DNA of 64,000 nucleotides from VXYL01 sp965116935. Lineage in GTDB: Bacteria > Pseudomonadota > Gammaproteobacteria > Pseudomonadales > Azotimanducaceae. The notes under the pieces were generated by a model that was not told the origin of the DNA, made no database searches, and worked only from the letters and a program-made list of their open reading frames with translations. A program made the position numbers and the translations under genes. Shown one piece after another: positions 35,236-43,055 of this stretch (its first letter is position 1; each line of letters begins with the position of its first letter). The stretch covers positions 3,906,001 through 3,970,000 of the forward strand of contig OZ220737.1 in assembly GCA_965116935.1 (NCBI GenBank), in the 5' to 3' direction.

Positions 35236-36309
35236 ATGGGACCCATTCCCAAGGGCGGCACAGTGGCGGTCACCGGAGCTGCCGGATTCATCGGCGGCTG
35301 GGTAGTTCGGCGGCTGCTGGACAAGGGCTACCGCGTGCGTGCGTGCGTCCGCGATGCCGACGACGACAACCGCTGCGGCTTCCTTCGCGCCATGCCGGGC
35401 TTTGCCTCCGGACGGTTGACGGTGCATTCGGCCAACCTCGACGACGAAGGCTGCTTCGACGACATCTTCGCCGGCTGCCACGGCGTTGCCCACGTCTCCC
35501 ACGTCTCGAACTACAGCGACCACGAGTATGTGCAGCGCGTGTGCGACCACATCATTGCCAGCGTCAACAAGGCCGGCACGGTGGGACGAGTGGTAGTTAC
35601 CTCCAGCATCGCCGCGGTGATGTCGGAGATGGACATGAACGAATACGTCCGCCGCCCCGTGTTCTACGAAGACCGCTATCCCGACGAGCAGAACCCGCGC
35701 CGCACCCCAGACCGGCAGGGCTACTCGATGGGCAAGGTCATCGCCCAACGTGCGTTCTCGGATGCCGCCGAGGAAAGCGGCGAGTGGGAGGCCATCACCT
35801 GCTGCCCGGCGGACAACGTGGGGCCGATCCAGTCGCCGCACCAGAAGGACATGGGCCCGTGGCAGCACAACATCGAGATGATGCTGCTCGGCGAGTACTA
35901 CCAAAACGGCGTCTATCGCCCTTGGATGACGGTGGACGTGCGCGACGACGCCGACTGCCATGTCGGCCTGCTCGAGAGCGTCAAGGTCAAGAACGGCGAA
36001 CGCTACATCGCCTGGTCAACCGACGCCATCAAGGTGGAAGACATCTGCGCCAGCATCGACCGCCTCCTCCCCGAACTCGGCCACGACACCCCGGACGTGA
36101 TCGACAACCATCCCGACCACATCAAGGAGCGCGAAACGAAGTACCGCAACATCTGGGCTGGCGTGGAACTGCGCAATGACCGAATGCGCAACGTCACCGG
36201 CGTCACCTTCCGACCGTTCGACGAATCGCTGCGGGATTGCGTGGAATCGTTGCTGACCGTGGCGAAGGTGAAACCGAAGCTGCGGGAGGGGTTTGAGTCC
36301 CGGGTGTAG
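35236..36309 (+). CDS. NAD-dependent epimerase/dehydratase (extended SDR)
   Basis: A 357-residue extended short-chain dehydrogenase. Cofactor motif VAVTGAAGFIGGWVVRRLLD, the active-site Ser/Thr region VVVTSSIAAVMS and Tyr-x-x-x-Lys in GYSMGKVIAQRAF. The general layout fits dihydroflavonol-reductase or 3-beta-hydroxysteroid dehydrogenase-like members. AAAGGAG lies eight bases before the ATG. The substrate is not predictable. A hairpin-forming repeat follows directly. Confidence 0.85.
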   Translation: MGPIPKGGTVAVTGAAGFIGGWVVRRLLDKGYRVRACVRDADDDNRCGFLRAMPGFASGRLTVHSANLDDEGCFDDIFAGCHGVAHVSHVSNYSDHEYVQRVCDHIIASVNKAGTVGRVVVTSSIAAVMSEMDMNEYVRRPVFYEDRYPDEQNPRRTPDRQGYSMGKVIAQRAFSDAAEESGEWEAITCCPADNVGPIQSPHQKDMGPWQHNIEMMLLGEYYQNGVYRPWMTVDVRDDADCHVGLLESVKVKNGERYIAWSTDAIKVEDICASIDRLLPELGHDTPDVIDNHPDHIKERETKYRNIWAGVELRNDRMRNVTGVTFRPFDESLRDCVESLLTVAKVKPKLREGFESRV

Positions 36310-36321
36310 GGGGGCCTTCGG

Positions 36322-36415
36322 AGGGAAGGCATTCTGCCTTCCCTGGCGACGAGCGCCTTTCCGCAAGTATGTGATGTGCGCCTGACGGCGCAAGGGAAGG
36401 CAGAATGCCTTCCCT
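36322..36415. repeat. Pair of inverted 23-bp palindromic repeats
   Basis: Positions 36322-36344 and 36393-36415 are exact reverse complements (AGGGAAGGCATTCTGCC then TTCCCT), and each is itself nearly palindromic with a three-base centre. Related copies occur at 59169-59191 (two mismatches) and, more loosely, 62119-62150. They lie in intergenic gaps. This 116-bp gap between the convergent epimerase and nucleotidyltransferase genes contains no other feature. Confidence 0.7.
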
Positions 36416-36426
36416 CCAAGGCGCAG

Positions 36427-36936
36427 TCACGTCGTCTTGCGGCTTCGTTCGAGCAGCGTCCTGAGGCGCGGTAGCGCTCGCCTGTCCTTGTCGCGGTCCG
36501 CGGCGGCCTTGGAGCGGATGATGTCGGGCAGGGATGCGACCAGCAGCATGGCGCCGGCCGCGTCGATGGCGACCGCGTCCCGCCTCAGGTCGTCGAAGCC
36601 TCGCGTGCCGGCGGGCATGAGGACGATGTCCATGTTGCCCGCGCGTGTCGTGAGGTTGAGCAATGCGTCCGGCCCTAGGTTTGAGAGGAATGTGGCGGAG
36701 CAGTCGAAGGGCAACCCGTGCGGCTCGCCCTCAGTGCGGATGCGAGCTTCGAGTCCTCGCAGGGCAGCGGCGAGTCGGCCGAGGTTCTTCGCATCCACGG
36801 CAGGCACGATGTCGAGATCGACCGTGACGCCAGCATCGCCGTGCAGGATGGCTGCCATGCCGCCGATCAGGACAAAGCGCACGTTCTGTGCCGCAAGTGC
36901 CGCGAGCATCTCCTCGGGGCGGAAGGCGTCATCCAC
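36427..36936 (-). CDS. Nucleotidyltransferase of AbiEii/MNT-like fold
   Basis: A 169-residue protein with the nucleotidyltransferase pattern FVLIGGMAAILHGDAGVTVDLDIV (Gly-Gly, then Asp-x-Asp). Similar proteins occur as the toxin-like half of two-gene modules with an HTH partner. The start is the GTG in GTGGATGA overlapping the stop of the upstream HTH gene. The remaining frame further upstream is antisense-free but unsupported. Whether it modifies tRNA, proteins or small molecules is unknown. Confidence 0.7.
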   Translation of the reverse strand: MDDAFRPEEMLAALAAQNVRFVLIGGMAAILHGDAGVTVDLDIVPAVDAKNLGRLAAALRGLEARIRTEGEPHGLPFDCSATFLSNLGPDALLNLTTRAGNMDIVLMPAGTRGFDDLRRDAVAIDAAGAMLLVASLPDIIRSKAAADRDKDRRALPRLRTLLERSRKTT

Positions 36937-37255
36937 GCCGTTGCTGTGCAAGCGCCTCACGGCCGCGCAGGACAAAGTTGGCGGCGCGGGCAGCGTCCGC
37001 CAGGCGTTCGTCGGGCGTGCGGCGCAGTGTGCGCTCGAACAGGGATGCGGTGCCGTCGTCGTGTTCGGCGAGGGTCGCTTGGATGTCGAAGCCGGCGGCG
37101 CGCACCAACCGTTCCACCAGGTCGGTTGACGGCACGCGACTCCCGGACTCGACCCGGGAAACGGTGGATTGCGGCACGCCGGCAAGTTCTGCGAGTGCCG
37201 CCTGCGTCAGGCCGCTACGTTTGCGGGCTTCGCGCACCAAACTGCGTAGTATCAT
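36929..37255 (-). CDS. XRE-family HTH protein
   Basis: A 108-residue DNA-binding protein. The HTH is at the N-terminus (REARKRSGLTQAALAELAGVPQSTVSRVESGSRVPS). A helical C-terminal extension (ADAARAANFVLRGREALAQ) is characteristic of regulators paired with nucleotidyltransferases. It overlaps the next gene by eight bases (GTGGATGA), so the pair is a coupled module, probably autoregulated. Confidence 0.8.
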   Translation of the reverse strand: MILRSLVREARKRSGLTQAALAELAGVPQSTVSRVESGSRVPSTDLVERLVRAAGFDIQATLAEHDDGTASLFERTLRRTPDERLADAARAANFVLRGREALAQQRRG

Positions 37256-37357
37256 GCCTTTCTATAGCCAATTCGGCATGCTGAGGTCAAGCTGTATTCC
37301 GGTGGTTGGCGAAGGCGGGATGAGCACCGAAGGCCAACGCGCTTTCGGCGACCGCAC

Positions 37358-37609
37358 TCACTGCAACAACCGTTCGTAGTCGTCGTGGTTGCCGATCCAG
37401 ACCCAGACGAAATCACCGCTGTCCTCGATCGCCAATGCACGGTAAGCGTGGTCCACCCGAGCGGACCAGAAGACGCCTGCCTTCTTGAAGCGAAGTGACG
37501 GATGGCGCGGGTTTTCCTGAAGTAGGCGGAAGCTCCTCTTTGCGCGCGCTTGGACATGCGGCGGCAGTTCGTCTAGAGAACGCCGAAACCTCGGTGTCGT
37601 CCGATGCAC
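37358..37609 (-). CDS. RelE/ParE-superfamily toxin
   Basis: An 83-residue protein with the RelE/ParE-like pattern FRRSLDELPPHVQARAKRSFRLLQENPRHPSLRFKK, then WSARVDHAYRALAIEDSGDFVWVWIGNHDDYERLL. The ending WIGNHDDYERL is characteristic of the family. It starts with GTG overlapping the antitoxin stop by one base (TAGTG). Likely mRNA interferase or gyrase inhibitor; the two cannot be told apart by eye. Confidence 0.78.
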   Translation of the reverse strand: MHRTTPRFRRSLDELPPHVQARAKRSFRLLQENPRHPSLRFKKAGVFWSARVDHAYRALAIEDSGDFVWVWIGNHDDYERLLQ

Positions 37610-37809
37610 TACAGGTCGCGGAGCCCGGACTCGCGTGCGGCGGTTTCCGCCTCCTCGGTCAGGAAGTCAAGCCTGCCGGACTTGACGTCCCTGTCCAACT
37701 CGCGGTCCCACAGCTCCCAGTCGCGTTCGGCAAACCACCGACGTAGCGCCGTGTAGTCGGTTGCGGTAAGCGACGCGATTTCTGATTGGATTTGCTGCAA
37801 AGTCGGCAT
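37609..37809 (-). CDS. Antitoxin of RelE/ParE-type module
   Basis: A 66-residue acidic protein: TLQQIQSEIASLTATDYTAL then RRWFAERDWELWDRELDRDV and GRLDFLTEEAETAARESG. The ERDWE.WDRE..D...GRLDFL.EEA pattern is typical of antitoxins located upstream of RelE-like toxins. It precedes the toxin with a one-base overlap, the usual antitoxin-first order. No DNA-binding domain is evident. Confidence 0.75.
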   Translation of the reverse strand: MPTLQQIQSEIASLTATDYTALRRWFAERDWELWDRELDRDVKSGRLDFLTEEAETAARESGLRDL

Positions 37810-37971
37810 GGGAACCCTGGGCGACTGTTCTGCCGCGGCAGAGTAATTCGGGACGCGTGCCGAGGCAAACTCGGTCCGATGCGCGGTGAATTGGGTGCGC
37901 GTAGGACGACGCAAGTGCGTCACCCTACGACCGACCAGTCGAGCGCTTGCTAGGAGCTCGCGCCGTAGAAC

Positions 37972-38200
37972 GGGCCCTCTGGAAGGAGGGCGTCTCGCCC
38001 TCCATCGTGCCGCAGGCACGTCAAGGCATACGGGTACTAGCGAGCAGAGGCTGGTTTGTTGGTGGCGTTGTTCGGGGCTGGCGCTTTGTTGGCGTTGTCT
38101 GGAACGCTTGCTTGCGGTGGCGTTGGCCAGCTCCGCTGCGTGCGCGCCTTCGGCACGCTTGGAGGGCGGGACGCCCTCCGTCCAGAGAGGCCCTCGCATG
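37972..38200. repeat. Inverted pair of palindromic repeats
   Basis: GGCCCTCTGGAAGGAGGGCG followed by TCTCGCCCTCC (37974-38003) recurs, inverted and with a few changes, at 38161-38200. Each unit is a hairpin of GGAGGGCG and CGCCCTCC. The 488-bp gap 37810-38297 otherwise contains only GTTGTT/GGCGTT-rich sequence and no credible gene. Confidence 0.55.
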
Positions 38201-38255
38201 GCAGGGACTGCTGCTTTGGTGTTTGCCGGCGGGCTTTGTTCGAGGAGGACTCGCT

Positions 38256-38289
38256 AGGGGGCTGCGCCGTTTCTGCGGCGCAGCCCCCT
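38256..38289. terminator. Strong hairpin after the UGSC gene
   Basis: A perfect 14-bp stem (38256-38269 with 38276-38289; AGGGGGCTGCGCCG) and six-base loop starts nine bases past the UGSC stop codon. No T-run follows on the minus strand. It may end the rraA-like/UGSC transcript or protect its 3' end. Confidence 0.5.
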
Positions 38290-38297
38290 GCGGCGCC

Positions 38298-38819
38298 CTA
38301 GTTGGTCAGCGCGGCAACCACCGCCTCGACGCATTCATCCGCCTTGGCTTGCATTTCTGCATCCGTGGCGTCCTGGATGGGATGCGGGACGAAAACGCAT
38401 TGGGCCTCTTCCATGCCGAGCATGCTCGCCTGGGTGGCTGCGGCGTCCTTGAACTCGCTCGAGGCGATGCTCACTGCTGGCACGCCCTGAATCTCGAACC
38501 ATACCGTGTCATGCAAACTGCACGTGGTACAGGAGCCTCAGTCGGCCAGCGCCTCGATCACGAAGTCGTTCTTGGCGCGGATGTCGCGGCGGAGGTCATC
38601 GGGTGCCGGCTTCGTGAACGTCGGCTTGGCGTAACGGTTCAGTGTCACGTTCGGCAGGCGTTCGGCGAGCTGCGCCTCGAGCCGGTCCAGCAGGATGTTG
38701 CCGCGCGGCTTGGAGATGTCGAGCAGCGCGACGTTGCCCGTGATCGACTCCGGCCTTGGAGTGATCTTGCGGGCGACGGGCGTGCGCTCGTCTCCGGGGT
38801 CCAGGATCGTTGTGGTCAT
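38298..38819 (-). CDS. UGSC family selenoprotein (in-frame UGA = Sec94)
   Basis: The gene is read through a UGA at 38538-38540, giving 173 residues with selenocysteine at 94. Without readthrough it would split into a 93-residue piece and an orphan tail. The joined protein has the family plan: MTTTILDP start, VALLDISKPRGNILLDRLEAQL, then FVIEALAD-U-GSCTTCSLHD, VPAVSIASSEF, GMEEAQCVFVPHP. The U-G-S-C motif gave the family its name, and Cys-containing homologues have C-G-S-C here. AGGAG lies five bases before the ATG. Third gene after an RraA-like and a thioredoxin-like gene. Likely a redox enzyme; the reaction is unknown. Selenocysteine machinery must be encoded elsewhere. Confidence 0.85.
38510..38537 (-). 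promoter_or_regulatory. Candidate bacterial SECIS element
   Basis: Directly after the UGA, the mRNA can form a six-pair stem CGUGCA/UGCAUG (38524-38519 with 38515-38510) with apical loop GUU, beginning 13 bases past the UGA. Bacterial SECIS elements lie within the coding region at about this distance and need a G (usually GU) in the loop for SelB. An alternative fold, CUGUAC/GUGCAG, overlaps it. Confidence 0.55.
38538..38540 (-). other. Recoded UGA (selenocysteine codon)
   Basis: In-frame TGA at the first position of the U-G-S-C motif. Sequence similarity to the UGSC family continues without shift on both sides. Confidence 0.85.
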
Positions 38820-38845
38820 GGTCGCTCCTTGCTCCTTTGCTAGCG

Positions 38846-40405
38846 TCAATCTTCGATCTTGACGGAAACGGGAATCGAGCCGATTTCGCCGCCGACCCAG
38901 CCGTGGAAGACGCCGGAGAACTTGCCGGCGTCGGAACCGGCGACGACGATGTGGATGTTGCCCTTGGAGGCGAACTTCGGCAACGGGTGGCTCTGCCGAT
39001 CTGCCGGCATGGCGGCCACGCGATCGGCCGGAATGCCGCCGCCGATGTCGTCGGTGGCGACGAGGTCGGTGAGCGGGCGGGCGGTGACCTTCTGGATCTG
39101 CTCGCGCACGTCGTCCTTGCTGAAGTCGTCCCGGGCGAGGGTGTCCACGTGTTCTGGGCAAACCACCAAGATGGCGTCGGAGGCGTTGTGGGCGTGAACG
39201 TGCTGCGACGCTTCCATCGACAGGCCAAAGCTGCCGGCCAGCTGGCGCGCCGTGAGTGAGCTTTGGTCCACGCAGAGCGTCGGGCCGCTGGTCATGGCGA
39301 AGATGGAAATCACCGAATCCTCGGCCTTGAAACCGCGCTCGACATGCAGCGGCTCCCAGTTGCTGCGTTCCTCCCACTCTGGAAAGCACATGGTGAACTT
39401 TATCGGGCTGCCGAGGGTGGAACGTTCGGTGCCGCCCGGTCGGGCGCCGCCGATGTTGCGCACGGCGAGCCGGAGGGCGCGGCCGATGGAGTTGGCGGCG
39501 CGGTTGCCTTGCCCCAGTGCGCCTAAACGCATGTTCATGCCGAGTTCGTGGCGGATGGGGCCGTTGACGATCATCACCGGCGTTGCGCCCATGGTCGTCG
39601 CCATCACGCCGTGGATGTTGAACACCTTGTTGCAGACCGCTTCGAGCGCCGCGATCACCACCCGCAGGTGCTCGGGCTTGCAGCCGGCCATCACCGCGTT
39701 GATGGCGACCTTCTCTACCGTGGCTGGGGCGTAGTTGGGCGGCACCGTGGCCACCACTTCCTGGCTGTCGCGACGGGTTCCGCCGAGCATTCGCAGCACC
39801 CGCTCTGCCGTCGGTGGCACCACGGGCAAGCCGTCCGTGAAGCCCTGGTCGAACAGGAACTCGTGGACGTCGTCTGCCGGGGCGATTTCGATGCGACGGG
39901 CGCGCAGGGGACTGTTCTCGGATTCCGCCCGCAGCCGGTCGGCGATGATCGGGTCTTGCGTGAGCGAGCCGCAGCCCGGTCGCCATTCAGGCAGGGATTG
40001 CCAATCCACGTCCACCGTGGGCGCATGGCGCTCGAAGAACGCCTGCCATTCGGCGCGGTCGAAGCCGACCACCCGATCCACCTCGTTGCCGGACTCGTCG
40101 GACATCAGGAGCAGCGGAACCGTTTCGAGGTCGTAGGCGAAGGACACCTTGAGCGTTGAGTCGTCGAGCACTGGAATCGTGAGGCCATGCCGCTCGATGA
40201 GGGTGCGGTTGCCGTCGGCGGTCTGCCCAGGCGCCAGCACCGTCAGTTCATCGGCGTCGCCCAAGGCCTCGACGAGCGGCATCACCAGATTGCAGGTGGG
40301 ACAGTCCTCCTTGACGAAGCACAGCGCCGTGCGCTGGCCGGCGGGGAACGCATGGCCGTTGCCGGCCATGTCGTCGAGGGCGAATGCGGGCAGCTCGGCG
40401 GCCAT
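38846..40405 (-). CDS. Thioredoxin-fold protein with large UGSC-associated domain
   Basis: A 519-residue protein. Residues 1-135 form a thioredoxin/AhpC-like domain with a redox-type motif CFVKEDCPTCNLVMPLVEAL (Cys-Pro-Thr-Cys) and the cis-Pro region DLETVPLLLM. The larger remainder starts near VHEFLFDQGFTDGLPVVPPT and includes GCKPEHLRVVIAALEAV, IHGVMATTMGATPVMIVNGP and a C-terminal alpha/beta part; I know it only as an uncharacterised domain. The gene is 26 bp upstream of the UGSC selenoprotein gene and three bases after the RraA-like gene, so a shared redox pathway is likely. Confidence 0.7.
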   Translation of the reverse strand: MAAELPAFALDDMAGNGHAFPAGQRTALCFVKEDCPTCNLVMPLVEALGDADELTVLAPGQTADGNRTLIERHGLTIPVLDDSTLKVSFAYDLETVPLLLMSDESGNEVDRVVGFDRAEWQAFFERHAPTVDVDWQSLPEWRPGCGSLTQDPIIADRLRAESENSPLRARRIEIAPADDVHEFLFDQGFTDGLPVVPPTAERVLRMLGGTRRDSQEVVATVPPNYAPATVEKVAINAVMAGCKPEHLRVVIAALEAVCNKVFNIHGVMATTMGATPVMIVNGPIRHELGMNMRLGALGQGNRAANSIGRALRLAVRNIGGARPGGTERSTLGSPIKFTMCFPEWEERSNWEPLHVERGFKAEDSVISIFAMTSGPTLCVDQSSLTARQLAGSFGLSMEASQHVHAHNASDAILVVCPEHVDTLARDDFSKDDVREQIQKVTARPLTDLVATDDIGGGIPADRVAAMPADRQSHPLPKFASKGNIHIVVAGSDAGKFSGVFHGWVGGEIGSIPVSVKIED

Positions 40406-40408
40406 CAG

Positions 40409-41113
40409 TCAGTGGATCTCGGCGGCGTTGCCCTGCGCTTCGCGCAGCCTGTCGATGTTGAAGCCGGGCTGCTGTGCCGCCTTGATGATGACGCCTTCGC
40501 GCCGGGCGATGGCGGCGGCGGCATCCATGACCTGGTCCGCGACGTCGAACGGAATGACCACGGCGCCGTGCTGGTCGGCGTGGATGAGGTCGCCGCCGGC
40601 CACGGTCATGCCAGCGACGCTGACGACACCGCCGAACGAGACCACATGCACGAACGCGTGCGAGGGGCCGATGCGGTCCGCCATCATCTGAAAGCCGTCG
40701 GCGACATCCGGTAGGTCCCGCACGCTGCCGTCGGTGATGACGCCAAGGCAGCCGAGTCCCTTGTGGATGTTGCTGTTCACCTCGCCCCAGAAGGAGCCGT
40801 AGCCGCGCGAGTCCCCATCGAGGTCCTGGATGATGGAGATGGCTGGCTTCGGCCCGCCGTTGTCGATGTACTCGTAGTAGTCCCCGGGTCGGTTGCGGCG
40901 ATCGGCGGGATGCTGGGCGCGAATGGTGGCGGTGCGGGCATAGCCCACCATGACGCCAAGCTCCGGGCGCGTACACACCAAGGGCTCGACGGTGTAGCCG
41001 AAGCCGCGCCGATCGGGTGCCACCGATTCCAGCGCGTTGCACACCGTGGGCGTGTCGATGGTGGCGAGATCGGCGAGAAGCTCGGTGGAGAGTTGCTCGG
41101 AAACTTCCGACAT
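40409..41113 (-). CDS. RraA-like family protein
   Basis: A 234-residue RraA/HMG-aldolase-like protein. Motifs: LATIDTPTVCNALE near the start, VGYARTATIRAQ, and the conserved GCLGVITDGSVRDLPDV (the RraA/aldolase G-x-x-x-D-G-x-x-R-D site), then VVSVAGMTVAGGDLIHADQHGAVVIP. Many such proteins are class II pyruvate aldolases or hydratases rather than RNase E regulators. ATG 41113 has GGAGGG nine bases upstream. It heads the operon with the thioredoxin-like and UGSC genes. Confidence 0.82.
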   Translation of the reverse strand: MSEVSEQLSTELLADLATIDTPTVCNALESVAPDRRGFGYTVEPLVCTRPELGVMVGYARTATIRAQHPADRRNRPGDYYEYIDNGGPKPAISIIQDLDGDSRGYGSFWGEVNSNIHKGLGCLGVITDGSVRDLPDVADGFQMMADRIGPSHAFVHVVSFGGVVSVAGMTVAGGDLIHADQHGAVVIPFDVADQVMDAAAAIARREGVIIKAAQQPGFNIDRLREAQGNAAEIH

Positions 41114-41229
41114 GGGGTCGTCCCTCCCTCGGGGCAAGTGGGTTGTGGTTCCGCGCCAAGCGTAACAGATAGGGCCGTCACGCCCGCCCTGATACGATGC
41201 GACAGTCGGTGCGACAGCGGAGCGAGGCT

Positions 41230-41688
41230 ATGCGGAGCATCATTTGGGCGGCGACATTGGTCATCGGCTCGCTTGCGGCGGCGGACGAGGACGCGTCGGC
41301 GCCGGCGGACGAGGATGCGCCCGCGCCCACAGTGGAGGAGATCCTGAACGCCGAGCCAGCGGACTCCGAGGTTGCGAGCACCCGTTGCATAGGCCGTCGC
41401 CTCTATCGCAACTCCTGGATCATCGACCGCACCACCCTCCTGTTCAGTGGCCGCCGCGACCAATATTGGGTCAACACGCTGCGCCGCCCTTGCCTGCGCG
41501 ACGTGTTCCGGCGCCAGGTGAAGAACTTCATCTCGCGCTCATCGATGCATCTTTGCGAACGTGACGAGGTGGAGTTTCTGGACCCCGGCGGTCTCATTCA
41601 GACGGGCCCCCGCTGTCGCTTGGGCCGCTTCCAGGAAATCACGGCCGACCAAGCCCAACTGCTGCGCCGCCGCGCCGGATTGAAGTAG
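41230..41688 (+). CDS. DUF6491-like exported protein
   Basis: A 152-residue protein with a short Sec signal (MRSIIWAATLVIGSLAAA), an acidic Ala/Pro/Asp stretch, and a domain with TRCIGRRLYRNSWIIDRTTLLFSG, QYWVNTLRRPCLRDVF and LCERDEVEFLD. The Cys-Ile..Asp-x-x-x-Leu-x-x..Trp-x-Asn-x-L..Cys pattern resembles DUF6491 proteins of Proteobacteria. Function unknown. Followed after 36 bp by tRNA-Ala. Confidence 0.65.
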   Translation: MRSIIWAATLVIGSLAAADEDASAPADEDAPAPTVEEILNAEPADSEVASTRCIGRRLYRNSWIIDRTTLLFSGRRDQYWVNTLRRPCLRDVFRRQVKNFISRSSMHLCERDEVEFLDPGGLIQTGPRCRLGRFQEITADQAQLLRRRAGLK

Positions 41689-41724
41689 CCAATCGACGCG
41701 GTGTAGGATTGTCCGCTCCCGCGT

Positions 41725-41800
<76 letters not shown>

Positions 41801-42427
41801 GTCACGCTTCTCATCTCGCCTCTGATCGTCTCGTTCTTTTCATCTGGTATCTGAATACTTTTCACACCGGTAAGGTCATGGCGTTTCGCCTAGATGTCCC
41901 TTTTCCCACGCAATACGTGCGGGATCCCAACGACCTGCCCGCCAGCGGGCGAATCGCCCGTCACACTTAGCTCTTCGACCCGGCACCCTGGCCGCGGCGC
42001 ACGGCCGGGGGTGCGCGGGTCGTTTCGCGCGGGCTCCGACCCGACCCAACGATACGGGGAACAACCCGGGCGCGCGCCGGTAGGCGGCGCCCGGTCCTTG
42101 CCTGAGTTGTGAGAAGCCGGTCCTGACGGACGAGATAGGAGGAGCGGAGTCGTCTTGCAATCTATTGTTCACAATAGGGTTCTTGGGAATTTCGGACTCG
42201 CAACCCGACATTTGACCGACCACATAGCACGAGACTCTGTGCAGCTCTCTGGAGCAAAGGCTGTCGTGCCCCCTCAGCCGACCGGCGCTGGACCGGCTCG
42301 ACCGCGGCGCACGGGCGCGTCTGACCCGGACCGCAACCGGAGTTCGCGTTCGACCGGGGTCGTCGGGAGGGCGGACTCGGCCGCGAGTCGCCGCGGGAGC
42401 GGCGCGAGGGATCGGGCGGCGAGGCGC
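41801..42427. other. Gap without recognisable gene beside tRNA-Ala
   Basis: This 627-bp stretch shows no convincing reading frame; the frames present lack start signals and family features. It has one AT-rich patch (41810-41890), a small CGGGCG/CGCCCG hairpin near 41945, and very GC-rich sequence from 42240 on. It probably belongs to the same foreign or rearranged segment as the regulator remnant that follows. Confidence 0.5.
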
Positions 42428-43055
42428 TCACTCCTCCTCCGGCCCGCGCATGCGGTAGCCGACGCCGCGCTCGTTGACGATCCAGGCCGGGTTCGCCGGA
42501 TCCTCGCCGAGCTTGCGGCGCAGCCGCTTGACGACACCGCGTGCCGGTTCGTTGTCGCCGTCGGCGCCGTTCCCCCGCACCTGGTGCAGCAGCGACGCGT
42601 GGGTCACGACCCGCCCGGCGCTGACCGAGAGGACGCGCAGCAGCTCGTACTTGTTGGGCGTCATGTGCACCGCGCGCCCGGCCACCGCCACCCGGTGCCG
42701 CTCGTAGTCGATCGACAGCACGCCGAGCACGAACGGGTCCGCGCCGGCCCGCCGGCGCCGCGCCTCGCGGTTGGCCATGGCCGGCATGCGGGTCTTCGGG
42801 TCGAGCACCACGACGCCGACCAGTGAGGTCTCGACCAGCGCCTCTAGGTCGGCCCACGCGCCGCTCGTCGCGGTGCGCCCGCGCGTTGGCGATGGCGATC
42901 GCCGCCTGCGCGGCGAACAGCCCGAGCGCTGTCGACGACCTCGCGCAGCACGGTGTCGACGTCGAGGCTCACGCTGATGCGCAGGACGGCCCCGCTCAGG
43001 CTCGACATGCGCTCGCGCAGCCGCCGCGACTTCCTGATTCTCGTGATCGCGTTCG
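42428..43055 (-). pseudogene. Decayed GAF/winged-helix transcription regulator
   Basis: The 3' part encodes an OmpR/PhoB-type winged helix (HRVAVAGRAVHMTPNKYELL, VVTHASLLHQVRG, VVKRLRRKLGEDPANPAW, ERGVGYRMRGP). Upstream, GAF-like pieces appear in two other frames: SLSGAVLRISVSLDVDTVLR near 43000-42950, then LFAAQAAIAIANARAH near 42910, then WADLEALVETSLVGVVVLD. At least two frameshifts separate them and the 5' end is joined to an acyl-CoA ligase gene. Codon bias and domain plan look more like Actinobacteria or Chloroflexi than the rest of the window (inference). Confidence 0.7.

Noticed and set aside
36322..36415. Intrinsic terminator between convergent genes
   Set aside because: There is no T-run, and near-identical copies lie in unrelated places, so repeat element is the better label; it may still slow transcription.
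38538..38819. UGSC gene ending normally at the UGA
   Set aside because: Family similarity continues in the same frame past the UGA, and the next 72 codons have no start or ribosome-binding site of their own.
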